64,000 nucleotides of DNA, taken from Edaphochlamys debaryana (lineage: Eukaryota; Chlorophyta; Chlorophyceae; Chlamydomonadales). Shown here piece after piece: positions 22,451 to 34,947 of the stretch. The stretch lies in NCBI GenBank assembly GCA_016858145.1, contig JAEHOE010000004.1, positions 558,001 to 622,000 of the forward strand, written 5' to 3'. The position numbers and the translations under genes were made by a program. The notes beneath the pieces were generated by a model, which searched no databases, was not told the DNA's origin, and saw nothing but the letters and a program-made list of their open reading frames with translations. Every line of letters starts with the position of its first letter. Position 1 is the stretch's first letter.

Positions 22451-25400
22451 ATGAGCGGCCTGCTCGGCGGTCTGCCGTCCGGCGCCCCCAGCCATGCCCG
22501 GCTGCTGCACACGGCCTTCGGCGCACGGGCGTGCACAGCAGACTCCCAGCTAGCGGCCCGAAATCGTCTTGAAGCCTTGTGGTAAGCTGTCCTATGCAAT
22601 ACCAGGATGTCTCGGGCGCACGGGCCGTCACCGTTTCCCGCGTCCCCTTTGCAGGGCATGGCTCTTGGCCCCACAAGCGCGCGGCGGGCTCAGCGGGGGC
22701 AGTATCCCTGACCAGGCCTCAAGTGGTCCGGATGCCGCTGTGCCCTTACGCCCATATGATGTGACCACCGGCCTGCATGGGCAATGCCTGCACGTCTGGG
22801 CCTCGGGCAGCCGCCCTCGGGGGCATGCCCCAGCGGGCTGTGGGGCCAGTGATTCCGGCGGCACCGGGCCCAGCAGCCTACAACTCCTGCAAACAGCTGG
22901 GGCCTGGGCCGAGCCCAGGGCCTCAGAACTGCTCCAAGCAGCCGGCAGCCGGCTAGGCATGCCGCCGCCATTCGCCACCAGCCCCGCCTGGCCGCCCACA
23001 CATCGGGGGCATGACGCATTCGACACCTTCCTCCTCCTTCCATACCAGGAGCCCTGCCTGTCCCCACCCGACACGGCACGGAAGCAGCTCGGCGCTTCCC
23101 GGGCGGAGGCCTCGGCACCGGTCCAGCCAGAACCACTGGACATGCACGGTGCCGCTGGGGCGCCTGCCGCCGCTGCCAACGTTCCGGGAGCCGCCGCCGG
23201 GGTTGGGCCACTGGCGGCGGCGGCTGGTGGGGTCCGGGGGCTGGCGACGGGGACACCCTCGGTTTCGCGAGGGGGCGTGGCACACGGGGAGGTGCGGGCA
23301 CGGCTGAGGGCGGCACAAGGGCTGGACCAGCTGTGGGTGAGTCATGGCAGGGGGGCTGCTGCAGACTTGTACGGCTGTGTATGGCTGTGTACCGGTACCA
23401 GCACGGCAGTTGATTTGCGGATTCTACAGACGCGGCTAGTTCTTCCGCGGTTTCAGGCGCCCTCGACGCGTCAGGCCTTGCAAAGCTGGCTCCCATGTCT
23501 GTCTTCACGTTTGCCCAACCTCTCCTATTCCTGCCATCGATCCACAGGACTTGATGAAAGGGCTTAAGCCCAGCCTGCGGCCGTCCGACTACGCCCTGGG
23601 GGTGCGGCTGGCGGGACAGCTGCTGCGGCGGGGGCGCCAGCAGGCCTCACAGGCGCCCGCGCCCCCGCCCATGACGCTAAACCAGTTTCAGGTCAGGGAA
23701 CTATCCAGAGCCAGGGCCAGCGCCACAGGCGGACTGGGGGGCCCAGCACCCGAGTGCTACAGCCCTTCCAAAGAGGTGGACAGGCTGAGGAAGCTGGCCG
23801 GGGAGTTAGTGCAGCGTTGGGGGGAACGGGCGCTGCGGGGCGACGGCCTCGACCTGCAGGCGGCCGTGGACCTCCTGACGGTGGGGTCGGGTGCGGTGCG
23901 GCTGGGTGGACGCATGTGGGCAAGCCGGGTTCCTGCAGGGGCCAGATTGTGGGTGAGGCTGGGACACGGCTTGCGGGTTGGGTGTTGGAGCTGCTTGTGG
24001 CTGTGCCACCACCCACTCTGAGCCCTCCCTTGGTTTCCCCGTCGCAGGGGTGGAGCGTGGGCTGGTTTCGGGCGCCCGTGCCCTCCCACCTGGCCGCCGT
24101 ACTGGATGCGCTGGTGCCCGGGGCCTCGGCGGCCGTCCCGCCACGCCCAGAGGACCCCAGTGCCGCGGGCCCATCGCGGTACCAGGCACAGGGCCAGGCG
24201 CAGGCGCAGCGGCCGCGCCTGGGCCGTCTCCACACCGCCACGCTCCGCCACGTGGCCGTGCTGCTGCCGCCGCTGGCGGCGCTCGACGCGCTGTCGCCGC
24301 CGCTGCTCGACGTCGCTCGGGACCTGGCGCTGCGGCGGGCGCACCGGTCCACTGCCGCCGAGCTGGCGGCGGCGGCGGCAGCCTTCGCCGACGCTGGCGT
24401 CACCGACGGCGCCGTCGCCCGGGAGCTGCTGGCGGCGCTGCTGGACCTGCACGCCGAGACCTGGTCTGGCGGCGCCGGCGGCAGACAGCGCGACCTCGGT
24501 CGCGGCGATGACGTCATCGCCGGGGACCTGGCGGCGGCGCTGCGGCTGGCGGCGGCGGCGGAGGTGTGCGACGTCGGCTTGCTCACGGCGGCGGCGGAGG
24601 CGCTGCTTGCGCTAGGGCTGGAGTCGCTCAGCGAAGCTGACGTGGCCGCTGTCGTACGTGCGTACGGACTGGCGGGGCACCGGCACGGGATGCTGTGGGA
24701 CGCTCTGTCTGCTTGCGTCAAGGCCTCCAGGGCCGCTGCCGGCGACGGCAGTGCCGGCGACGCCGCTGCAGCGGCGAGCTCAGCGGCTGCGGCTGCGTGG
24801 GTAGGGGCCGCCGCGAGGGACGATGTGCCGGACGGCTTGCGGCTGCTGCCTGTGACGGCGGACCTGCGGACCGTGGCGCACCTGTCGCAAGGCTTCGGCT
24901 GCATTCAGTGGGAGGACCCTGAGCTATGGGAGCATTTGGACGCCGCCGCGTGTCGGCATCTGGGTCAGCCGGAGGAGTGGACTAAAAGTACAAATTCCCG
25001 GCCCGCGGGTTGGCGGCGGCGGCGGCAGGACTTCCAGGTGACGGCGGCGGCGGTGGCGGCGCTGACGGAGGGGCTGGCGGCGGCGGGCCGGGAGGCGCCA
25101 CAGCTTCTGGCGCGACTGTTGGCGGTGGCGCCAAGGCTCACTAAGCACATGGAGGTGAGTTGTGAGGGTTGGCCTCACACGTGCGGTCCCGACTTGGGCG
25201 TTCAATAACATCAGAACGACATCGCAAGCCGCCTTCTTGCGGGGCGAACGGAGGCTTCGCTCACATCTTGTTGACTGTTTGCAACCTGAGCTGCATGCAT
25301 GCGTTGCTTTGGTCCCTCCACACGTCCTGGAAGCCTTAACCAACCGACGGGAATACGCTGTCTTGCCGCAGGGCCCAGACGTCGCACGCTTCGCCGCCGC

Positions 25401-26742
25401 GCTTGCATCGCTGCGGCAGTCTGACCCGGGCCTTCTGAGCGAGCTGGACCGAAGGGCGGCGGATCTGGTGGGGGAGGCCGCCAGCCAGGCCCCACCGCTG
25501 GTCGGAGAGGGCGCCGCCGGCGCCGTTGCGGCGTGGCTGCCGGGCTTTGCGGACGCGGCGTGCCGCCAGCTGTCACACCCCTGCCGCCACCTCACGGCAG
25601 CGCTGGTGGGGCCGGTCGGGACTCGCGGCGCCGCCAGCGGTGACGCAGCGGCTGCGGACGGGGCGGGGACTGCTCCCGACGGTGCATTGCTCAGGTGCTT
25701 GCTCAACAGCGCAACGCCCGGCCAGGTCTGCACTCTAATGGGCGCACTAGCCTGCGCGGGACCCCTGTCGGGGCCGGGGCCCGGTAACCGCCTGCTGCCA
25801 TCCCTGGCAGCAGCCCTCGCGGCCGCCCTCGAGCGCTCGCCCGAGGCCGCGCCTCGACCGTCCAGGGCGGCTGCTGCTGCTGCTCCCGCCGTCTCAACCG
25901 CTGGCGGGCGGCGCGAACGGGCGCTGGCGGCTCTGTCAGACGAGGAGGTGGTCCACGTGTTCCGGGCGGTGCTCGTGGCGGGCGAGGATGCATGCAAGGA
26001 CGCGCTCCAGGAGGCGCTGACAGCAGCTGAGGTGGCACGGCTCCTGGCGCGAGCCTCCCAGGCCTGGCACGCGTCCGGGCTGGGCAGCGCCTGGCCCCAG
26101 GCTGGCGAAAAGCGGGGACGGAGCGGCCGCGATGGCGGCAGCGCGGGCGTGTTTGCCAAGGCCGCCAAGGCGCTTGTGTCAAAGCATGGCAAGAAGGGCA
26201 AGGGCTCGCAGCCCGCGGGCATGGCCAGCCTCGCGGAGAAGCTCGAGGCCCTCGGGCTGCCCGTCTTCGGCGAGTGCCGTACGGACGACGGCAACTTCGT
26301 GGTGGGCGCGGGCGTGGGAGTGGCGGGGGCGATGGTGGGCGTGGAGCTGCTCCCTGACTCCGCCTTCGCCGCCCCCGCGCCCGCCCCGGGCCCCGTCCGG
26401 ACCCCTTTGCCGCGGCTGCCTTTGCCTCCGCACCTGCCCCCCAGCGCCGTCCGGCGGCGTGACGCTTCTGCTACCTCGGAGGGGGGAGGTGGGCCGGTGC
26501 CGTGGCCGGCACAGTGGCCTGCACCTCAGCCCTCCCGGCGCTTGGTTGGGGACGCGGCGTTCCGAGCTCGGTGCCTGGAGGCGCGCGGGTGGAGGCTAGC
26601 CGCAGTGTCCATGGGGGAGTGGCAGGAGGCCCAGGCGCGTGGCGGCGCTTCGGCGTGTGTGGGGCTGCTCGACCAGCGGATCGCGCTGGCGTGGGCCGAG
26701 GGCGACGGTGCGGCGCAGGAGGCGGGCGCTGGAGGAGCATGA
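22451..26742 (+). CDS. Large organelle-targeted RAP-like (FASTK/OPR-type) protein, 5 exons
   Basis: Exons 22451-22581, 22655-23336, 23548-23880, 24048-25154 and 25372-26742 join in phase to 1207 aa. The start ATG 22451 gives MSGLLGGLPSGAPSHARLLH, followed by TAFGARACTADS, a good mitochondrial/plastid presequence. The exon 1 to exon 2 splice (TG|G) restores the long frame, which otherwise has no ATG. Residues 272-750 are Ala/Leu-rich helical repeats (PSHLAAVLDALVPG, LRHVAVLLPPLAALDALSPP, STAAELAAAAAAFADAGV), as in helical-repeat RNA-binding proteins. The C-terminus (about 1140-1190) has a degenerate RAP-like end: FRARCLEARGWRLAAVSMGE, then WQEAQ...LLDQRIALAW. It is preceded by AMVGVELLPDSAF as the probable first RAP strand. 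A role in organelle RNA metabolism is inferred from RAP plus targeting; the transcript is unknown. Exon 3 could instead contain a short intron starting at 23692. Confidence 0.75.
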
Positions 26743-27563
26743 GCACTCACGCTCAGCCAGCCGGCATCGGACGGGAGTCAAACCCGAAGCTCCCTGTGGC
26801 CACAAGAGCGCACAGGGGCCCAACCATCCCTGGGCGGAGCGGGGAGGGCCCGCTTCTGGAGGCAGCGGAGCGGGGGACAGGCCGGGTGAGGGGTCAGGGG
26901 ACGGGGCGAGGCCCGCGCGTGCCGGCTTGCGCGCGAGTGCGTGCGTGCTAGGGCACGAGTGAGGGGTTGGTGGAGAGAGGCTGCAGTGAGCGGGAGGGCC
27001 TTGAGGGAGGGATTGATTGAGGCACTGCTTCACCGATACACTGCAAGGCCAGGCTTCGCGCCGCAGTCTGGATTGGCCTTGAGCTCGCGACCCAGGTCAG
27101 GACACACGCCGCGCACGGCAGTTTGTCGGACGTGCGCCCCATTGAGGTGCACAACGGGCTCGAACCGAGCGTGGGCTCGTATAAGCGCCTGAGCGAAGCA
27201 GCCGAGACGCCGAGCGGGTCTCGCCTCACCCTCACTACTCAGTTGCCGCTCGTCCATGTCACTCGTAACTACACAGTGTGTGTCGCATTCTCATAATAGC
27301 CCCAAGTTAAGGCTCTGCTGTGTTCTGCACCCACTCGATTCAACGAATGCACGTACGCACTTGTCAGTTGCCCCACTCCTGCCGACAGCTACAGTGGCGC
27401 CACAGTACGCGCAAAGTGATAGGCTCTACGCCTCATCCTGCATAACAAGAAATAGAGTTGTTCTCAGATTGACGACGGAGCGAACACCAGCGCACTACGA
27501 GCTCGGGCCCCAGTGGCCTGCTTCACAAATGCGGGTTGCCCTGGAAGCACAACTGTGCTGAAT
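26743..27563. other. Intergenic between the RAP-like gene and matrix gene A
   Basis: This holds the 3'UTR of the RAP-like gene and the promoter of gene A. No gene, clear TATA box or repeat was seen. T-arm-like strings near 26770 and 27145 were examined and do not fold into tRNAs. Confidence 0.4.
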
Positions 27564-30500
27564 ATGAGGCCGCAAATTGCAAAAGCTGGCGTGCCGGGAC
27601 ACGCGGCCCTCGCGACGTTCGCGACGCTGGTCCTGTTGGCTGCTGTTGCTGTCGACTCTAGCGGAGGCAACGGTGAGGCCGCTGGGCGCGAAAGCTACCC
27701 ATCTCGACTCGTAGAGCAGCCGGTACACTGCCCACCACCTCCTCGCCCACTGGCGCTGCCTCGAACTCGAATCCGTGTCCAGTTTAGAGAGAATTGCGCC
27801 ACCTTCTGCGCACGGCAGCGTTCAGGCGCCGTCACACTATGCGGCTATGCGACAGAGACACATGCAAGGCCAGCTGTGGGCTGAGGGTCCGGCGAGGACC
27901 GCTCGTGGGCGGTGACCACTGCCTTCTCCTCAACCCGTGCACCTACCCCCCGCCTACCTCGGTTTGCGCGCGTGTCCCCCAGGTGAAGCCTGGGACCCAG
28001 TGATGAAGCAGCCGCCCCGGCGCTTGCTGCCGGCGGGAAGCTCGTTGTACACGTCTTCGCCAGTTTTCTGCGGGTCCACCCTCGGAAACCCCACGCCTCT
28101 AGCGGGCTCCTCCTCCGCGTTCGACACAGCCGGGGCAGTCTTTGGCCTCGAAACACTCAGCGAGGATGTGCCCAGCTCATCGTCATTCCAGCTGATCAAA
28201 CCGTACGAGGCGATCTACCGGCTCGCCCTCATAAATGGCGACTACCCGGTGCCCCCCGGGACACGGCAGGTGGTGGCGTCGGGGCAGCCCGCGGTGAGAC
28301 CCCGGAAGCGCGGAGGGGGAGGGTCCCGAGAGGGGCTTGATGGCAGCATGCCTCAGCCCTAGGGGAGAGAGCCTTGGGATCATTGACTGCCTATGGCTTA
28401 TGAGCGGCGAGCCAGTTTCAACTGTCTGACGGTCTGACGGAGCCCTGCGTCGGTTGGCCGGAGAGCCGGGCCCTCTCTGCCCCACACCCGGCTTTGACAG
28501 CATCCTCTTGCTGCTGGTCAGCACACGGGGTTTTGAGCTGTAGACCCGAGACCTGTCCAGCTGCATTTGGGAGGACCGAAATCCCGGTCAAGCGGGGTCG
28601 GCGGGGTTTAGGCGCCGCCTCATGCCCGGCGGGGGCAGGGCAGCAGCGCTGCCAGAAGCGCACAGCGGCCCCCGCCAAAGCAGGGGCCACCAACAGACCT
28701 AGAGACCCGCGCGGCAGAGATCCTGACCTTGCGACCAAGCCAGGCCGGCCTGCATGGTAGGCGGCCGCAGCGGCCCCAACCCTACGCCCAACCACCCCGT
28801 GTCCCTTCCCGCACCCTCTCTGGCCTCGTCCCTCAGTACTACCGAAACCAGGAATCGGACGCTGCCGGTTTCTCTGTGGGCAGTGGGAAGAGAATCTCGT
28901 CCATCACCTTCTGCTGCACACCTCACCGGTGAGGCTCGCAGCCCTCCGTCAGCGCGGGAGGGCAGGTGTCCGCTTTGGCAGTCCCATGGGGTTCCGGGCG
29001 GGTGCTGGCAACTACCTGTGAACACGGGGCAACCAAGGCCCTGGGCCAACAGGAGTGGGGGATTTGCAGGGTGTTTCCCATGCCAGTGGCATATGGGAAG
29101 CCACAACGCACGGCAACCATCCCTGGGAGGCAGGGTCTCGTGTGATTCGAAGGAGCTCAGGGCACTGCAAGGACAAGAGGCGGAGCGGTAACTAGGGAGC
29201 GAAGGAGCAGGGGGGCACTTCGGCTTGGGTGTGGGCTTGCAGACTTTCTTCACAGCGCCTCCTGCCCTCCTCGGGCCCTTGCCCGCCAGCCTTATCCCAT
29301 GGGCCTTTGTGACCTCCGCCCTTTGGCGCGCACTCGCTCAATTCAATTTGCCCGGGCCTTGCCTCCTCTGCAGGTACTTGTCTGCCCTGACGGTGATCTT
29401 CAATGACTCGACGAGGAGGAAGGTGCGCGGGGGTGCACGGCTTGCGGGAACTGGCTAGCGGTACGGTGCTCCTTCAACGAAGCGCAAGCAACCTGGACGG
29501 GGCCGTTAGCCCCTTCCCCCTGTGACCCTCCATGCGCATCGGGCTCCCCCCGGGCTTTGTGCGCCCTACAGAAGTCACGGACGGCTGCAGGGCTCATGAT
29601 GTTATCCCAGCCCCCACCGCCCGCGCGCCTTGTCTTAACCCTCCGCTACCCTCCCTAACCCTTCGCACGGCCCCGCTCGTCTTCGTCCTGCAGCTGGGCT
29701 CCCAGCAGTGCAACCAAGTGAATGGCACGTTGACGGTCCCTCCGGGGGCGCAGCTGGCGTTCGCACGTGTATCCATGGGGACTCAGCCGCAGGCGGGCAA
29801 CCCGAGCGTAGCAGGAAGCGGCCAGGCGATCGCGGGGATACAGTTCGTGTGGGCGTCACCCGCGCCGCCCTCACCGTCGCCACCATTCCCGCCGCCGCCG
29901 TCCCCTTCCCCGCCCCGGCCGCCGCCGCCGCCCTCGCCGTCGCCACCATCCCCGCCGCCGCCGTCCCCCTCTCCGCCCCGACCGCCGCCGCCGCCCTCAC
30001 CGTCGCCACCATCCCCGCCGCCGCCTTCCCCCTCTCCGCCCCGGCCGCCGCCGCCGCCCTCACCGTCGCCACCATCCCCGCCGCCGCCGCCGTCCCCTTC
30101 CCCGCCCCGGCCGCCGCCGCCGCCGTCCCCGTCGCCTCCATCCCCGCCGCCGCCGTCCCCCTCTCCGCCCCGGCCGCCGCCGCCGCCGTCCCCCTCTCCG
30201 CCCCGGCCGCCGCCACCGCCCTCACCGTCGCCACCATCCCCGCCGCCGCCGCCCTCACCGTCGCCACCATCGCCGCCGCCACCGCCCTCACCGTCGCCAC
30301 CATCCCCGCCGCCGCCGCCATCCCCGTTGCCACCATCCCCGCCGCCGCCGCCTTCACCGTCGCCACCATCGCCGCCGCCGCCGCCATCCCCGTTGCCACC
30401 ATCCCCGCCGCCGCCGCCCTCACCGTCGCCACCATCCCCGCCGCCGCCGCCATCCCCGTTACCTCCATCCCCGCCGCCGCCGTCCCCTTCCCCGCCCCGG

Positions 30501-33500
30501 CCGCCGCCGCCGCCGTCCCCCTCTCCCCCCCGGCCACCACCGCCGCCGTCCCCGTTGCCTCCATCTCCGCCGCCGCCGTCCCCCTCTCCGCCCCGGCCAC
30601 CGCCGCCGCCGTCCCCCTCTCCGCCCCGGCCACCGCCGCCGCCGTCCCCGTTGCCTCCATCGCCGCCGCCGCCGTCCCCCTCTCCGCCCCGGCCACCGCC
30701 ACCGCCGTCCCCCTTTCCGCCCCGGCCACCGCCGCCGCCGTCCCCCTCTCCGCCCCGGCCACCGCCGCCGCCGTCCCCCTCTCCGCCCCGGCCACCGCCG
30801 CCGCCGTCCCCCTCTCCGCCCCGACCACCACCGCCACCGTCCCCGCTGCCTCCATCTCCGCCGCCGCCGTCCCCCTCACCGCCCTACCCACCTCCACAGT
30901 ACCCCTCACCGCCCTCTCCTTCACCACCGTACCCGTTATCACCCTCTCCATCCCCACCATATCCGTCGCCGCCCTATCCCCCGCCGCCGCCCTACCCGTT
31001 GCCACCTTCTCCAGCCCCCGTGCCACCCTCGCCACCACCGGCACCCCTCCCACCCCCGGAGCCCCCCTCGCCGTCACCCGAGGCTCCCAGCTGGCCCCCC
31101 CCGTTCCCCCCAGCTGAGCCCTTCTACCCAACGCTCTTCAACAACTTCTTTCACGGTAGGAATGCCCAGCGGGCAGCACCCGCCCTTCTTTGCCCCATCT
31201 GCAGTCGCATGTGTTCTACGATCATGAATGTCAAACGGCGACTTTGCGCTGTCTCTTAAATGTTGCCTTCACTGTTCCTCTCACGCAGACGCCTACCGGG
31301 TCATCAACGCCTCACAGCTCTCGGTCAATGTTACTAAGGCCGCCGCGACGGTGCTCCTCGGTGACAACGCGTTCTCCGTCCTATCCACGCCGGCCTCCCA
31401 AGTGGTGAGAGCGCGTGGGCCCGCCTTAAAGCTGCGCCCTTGTTCTCGAGCTCCTGACTCTTCGACCGATCTGGGCTGTTCGCCTGCTGACTCAACCGTT
31501 GTTTGTTGGCCGTGCAGCTGGTCTGGGTTGAGCGTTTGGGCGAGGGGCGCACCTGTGGCGCCGCCGCCGAATCGTACGGCAGCGACTGCTGTGAGCCCTC
31601 CAAGAACAACCCTGTGCTGTGCGGTCTCGTCCAGAGGGCGGTCTCGTGGGTGCGTATTACTAATGCGGCCTTGCCCTGGGGCGGCGAGGCCATGCAGCAT
31701 GGCGGGTACTATCGTATCAGGGCAGCCAGCCCCTGTGCTGCGGTTTCTGTCACGGCGTTGGGGCGTGCTCCAGACATGCTACTGCTTGTCCTCAACCGAG
31801 CCCCCTGTCCACCGCGCGTCTTCGCCCACAGGCAGCCGTTAACGGCATAAACCGTGGCGGTGCGCGCGTGCGCGTCTCGAACACCAAATACATCCCCTTT
31901 GCGGAGTGGTTGTGCAAACGGGTAGGGCTCGCGCTGGGCTCGTGGCGACCGGGTGATGGTAGATGCATGTCCTCCCGAGGAAAGCATTTCCTACCCTACC
32001 CTCTTCCTACCCACTCGCCCCTATGTCTAGGATCCTGGATTAAAGCGTCCACCGAACGGCCAAGGGAACAACCCCACCTGGCTGCTGACGCTGAGCGACT
32101 TTGTGCGGGAGTTCGCAAAACCGAATTTCTTCAAGCGCGGCAACCGGGTGGACATGTACATCGTGGACTCGACCGACCCATTGTACACAAACGAAGATGT
32201 CCAGGTACGGCGCACGTACACTGTACGGCACGCGCTAGCCGTGTACGGCACGTGCCGTGCACGGCTCCCACGCGCGTGCGGCTGTACCGACGGCACGTTG
32301 ACATCGCAACTCACTGAACCCTCCGTGGTCCCGCCCCCCTGCACCGCCCCCGGTAGGCCGCCCTGCAAGGCTTTGTGGCCGGCGGCGGGGGCACGTTCAT
32401 AGCGGGACCCGACATGAGCTACCTGGACGCCGCGCTTACTGATACCAGCCCGAGTGAGAACAGGGGGAGGGCAAGCGAGCAGAGGGGCAAGCGGGGGAGG
32501 GCAGGCTAGCTGGGAACCGGGCCCTGCCCTCATCTGCCCCGCGCCATTCCGCCGACCTGCGCGCCCCGCCCACCCATGGTTGCGGCTGTTTGCTCAAAGC
32601 CGTTCTCCTGACCCCCACCTGCTTCGCACGTTGGGCGCACTTCACAACCAGCCCCATCCACGCCCCGCCTCTCCCTCTTTCCCCAATGCGTTCCCTCGTG
32701 TTGCCCACCGCAGGCGGCAGGCACCGGCGCCTGCTGGCCCAGGAGTCCCTTCACCAAACCGAAGCTGCGACCCTTGGGACGGTGTCCCGGCCCGAGGGAG
32801 GCCACCCTGTGTTGCTTACCCTGGGCGCTGAGGCGGAGCTGGGGCGGAGGCTGCAGAGCGCGGAGGGGCGGGCGGCCGTGCGGAGGCGGCTGCAGACGAC
32901 CTCGTGAGTGGTGGCCCTGTGGGGGCTCTTGTGGCGGCTACCTGTCACCTGGTTTTGGTGTGGGGGGATAGGCTGATTGATAGCCTCTGGGTTTGTGATG
33001 CAAGGGCATACGACTGCACACCACCCATGAGACATGGGCTGAGATGATATTGCCGCTGCGCTATCACGCGTCCCCCGCAGGTACCCCGTTGCTGCCCCTG
33101 GTGCCATTGCCGTGACGCCGGAGACGCTCACCAACCCCGACCTCGCAGCACAGGTGAGGTGAACAGATAGGGAAGGGGTGAAAGGCAGGAGCGGCTGAGA
33201 CGGGTGCACCTGCGGGGGGGCATGGCTGGGTGCGAGGGTGTCCTTGTGTGCGCCGCTGCGAGCCCTCCTCGTTGACCGTTGACCTTGAGCACTTTTAACC
33301 GCCTACACCCCGGCCCTTGATCCTTGACCCGTATTGTCTTACAGCTGTACATCCAGTACCTGAGAGGCCAGATGTTCCTGAGCGCCTTCGACCTGAACAT
33401 AGGTACGGATGCGACTCACAACCTTGTTGTGGGAACACTACGTGCACCAGATGCCGCGTGGACCGTGGAGGAGTCATGTCGTACGAGCCACACTCCAACT

Positions 33501-34947
33501 TGCTCGTCAGCGGCTTTTCGTCTGCGCCCGCCCCTTGTCTTACAGGCATCAACACAGTAGCCATCGGCCGTGCGACGCTCTCGTCAACAAACTCGGCGAA
33601 CTTTGATTTCTTCTCCTGGCTCAATACCATCTACTCCCTGAGGGTAAGGTCGCTTCAGCACCGCGACACAGGGCTGTCCACATGTTAAGCGATCACTACA
33701 GCAGCTGCTGCGATCATTTTTATCTTGATGTTCGCCCAGTTGGTCCTGACCTGGTGCGCGTGAACCAGTCCCAACCTTGGCCCCAACTTGAAAGGCGGCA
33801 CCCCCCTGCTCCACCCTCAGGGACCCGTCTACTACCTACCGCCGCCCCCACCGCCGCCCCCACCGCCGGCCCTGCGTCCGCCGCCGCCGAGGCCACCCTC
33901 CCCGCCACCCCCTCGTAAGTCCACCTGCTGTGCTGCACAGCAGTGATGGCTTGGCCCTTCGCTTGTGGGGCTGGAGCGGGGTGGCGCGGGGGCCCGCGGA
34001 GAGGGTTCGTGTGAAAGTACCGGCGGGAAGGGTTTGTGCCGGGTACCGTGACATGCCCGGGTCTCCTCCAGTGCTACGCCTCATGTCGTCCTGTGATGCT
34101 GCAAGTAGTCACCAACAGCACTGCGTCTTTGACCATGCGCGGCCCCAGTCGCCAGTAGCCTAGTAGCCAGGGCCGCAACCAGTTTGGGGTGGAGCCCCAG
34201 CCGGTCTGGCGTTCGAGGTCTGGTGTTAAGGGTACTGACAGCTCCCCTCCCCCCGCCCGGAGACTGTTCCACTAGGGCCACATGGGAGCCTCGTCCCACG
34301 CATTAGTAAGCGCGTCCGTCCCGTTTCGCTTTCCTGGTTCGCAGTTGTCGTGTCGTCGACGGCCGTTGGGTGCTACAAGGACGATGCGACGGTCCGCGCC
34401 CTTGCTGCGCGCCTCACGTCAGACCGCGTTCTGACACGGGAGATCTGCGCCAACCTCGCCAAAACCAACCGCTACACGTACTTCGGGCTGCAGGTGGGGG
34501 GTGGGGACGAGTGGAATTTTCAATCGGGACGTGGACGGCACGGTGGGCCGTGCCAGAGGCAGCACAGCTGTAGTCAGCTGCCGTGTCATCGTCAGGCCGA
34601 GTCGGGCTGAGCAATGCCGTACGCCCGGGGCTGCTGCCGTACGCGCAGGGAACCAACTGCTACGCCGACAACACCCTCACGCGTGCTAACACGTACGGCA
34701 AGCGGTTGGATTCGGAGTGCTCAACGCTGTGCCCCGGCAACTCCGCGCAAAGGTGGGTGTCGTCCTGGCCGACTGGGCGCGCTGCATGATGTAGGCGAGG
34801 TTTGCCCTGGCGGGATAGTCGCCCAAAAGATGCTGGTCGCCGTTCTCCTCGACGCCTCCCCGTCGACGCCCTCTGCATCCCTAATTTCGCAGGTGTGGGC
34901 TGCTTTCCTCCACTCTCGTCGCCAGCAACATCTTCCAGGTCCTGTAG
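27564..34947 (+). CDS. Extracellular matrix protein A: lectin-like domain, Pro-rich rod, TCAF/GATase-like domain, WSC domain (18 exons)
   Basis: Exons: 27564-27672, 27983-28293, 28837-28928, 29374-29422, 29694-31155, 31289-31404, 31518-31649, 31832-31921, 32031-32204, 32357-32453, 32714-32903, 33081-33153, 33345-33402, 33546-33643, 33821-33914, 34345-34493, 34649-34752, 34893-34947; in phase, 1150 aa. The signal peptide is residues 1-30 (ALATFATLVLLAAVAV). Residues about 55-243 form an N-terminal domain (FQLIKPYEAIYRL, GKRISSITFCCTPHRYLSAL, IAGIQFVW) with a jacalin-like strand pattern, judged by eye. Residues 244-660 are SP/PP repeats, a hydroxyproline-type rod. Residues about 676-878 (ATVLLGDNAFSVL, ERLGEGRTC, VDMYIVDSTDPLY, FVAGGGGTFIAGPDMSYLD) resemble the amidotransferase-like domain of TCAF/M60-associated proteins. 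Two RR-rich stretches (RHRRLL, VRRRLQ) could be processing sites. A second PPP spacer follows, then a WSC carbohydrate-binding domain (GCYKDDATVRALAARL to CSTLCPGNSAQRCG) at about 1050-1150. Location is the cell wall or matrix. It is paralogous to gene B. Confidence 0.85.
29862..31110 (+). repeat. Coding minisatellite: Pro-rich rod of gene A
   Basis: About 1.25 kb of imperfect 30-45 nt units built on CCGCCGCCGTCCCCCTCTCC and CCGCCCCGGCCACC, encoding PPSPSPPRPPPP and PPSPLPPSPPPP. The other five frames are also open for long stretches and give Ala/Val-, Gly- or Arg-rich shadow products. The unit sequence is nearly the same as in the Pro-rich exon of gene C on the opposite strand. Confidence 0.9.

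Noticed and set aside
23693..24904. 403-codon minus-strand ORF over the RAP-like gene
   Set aside because: Ser/Ala/Arg-rich shadow without motifs.
26755..27190. T-arm-like strings suggesting tRNA genes
   Set aside because: CGGGTTTGACTCCCG and GGCTCGAACCGAGC look like T-arms, but no acceptor, D or anticodon stems can be built around them.
29635..31131. 498-codon minus-strand ORF and a 469-codon ORF in another plus frame over the Pro-rich rod
   Set aside because: Ala/Val/Gly-rich shadows created by the CCG/CCC repeat; only the SP/PP frame continues in phase into flanking conserved exons.
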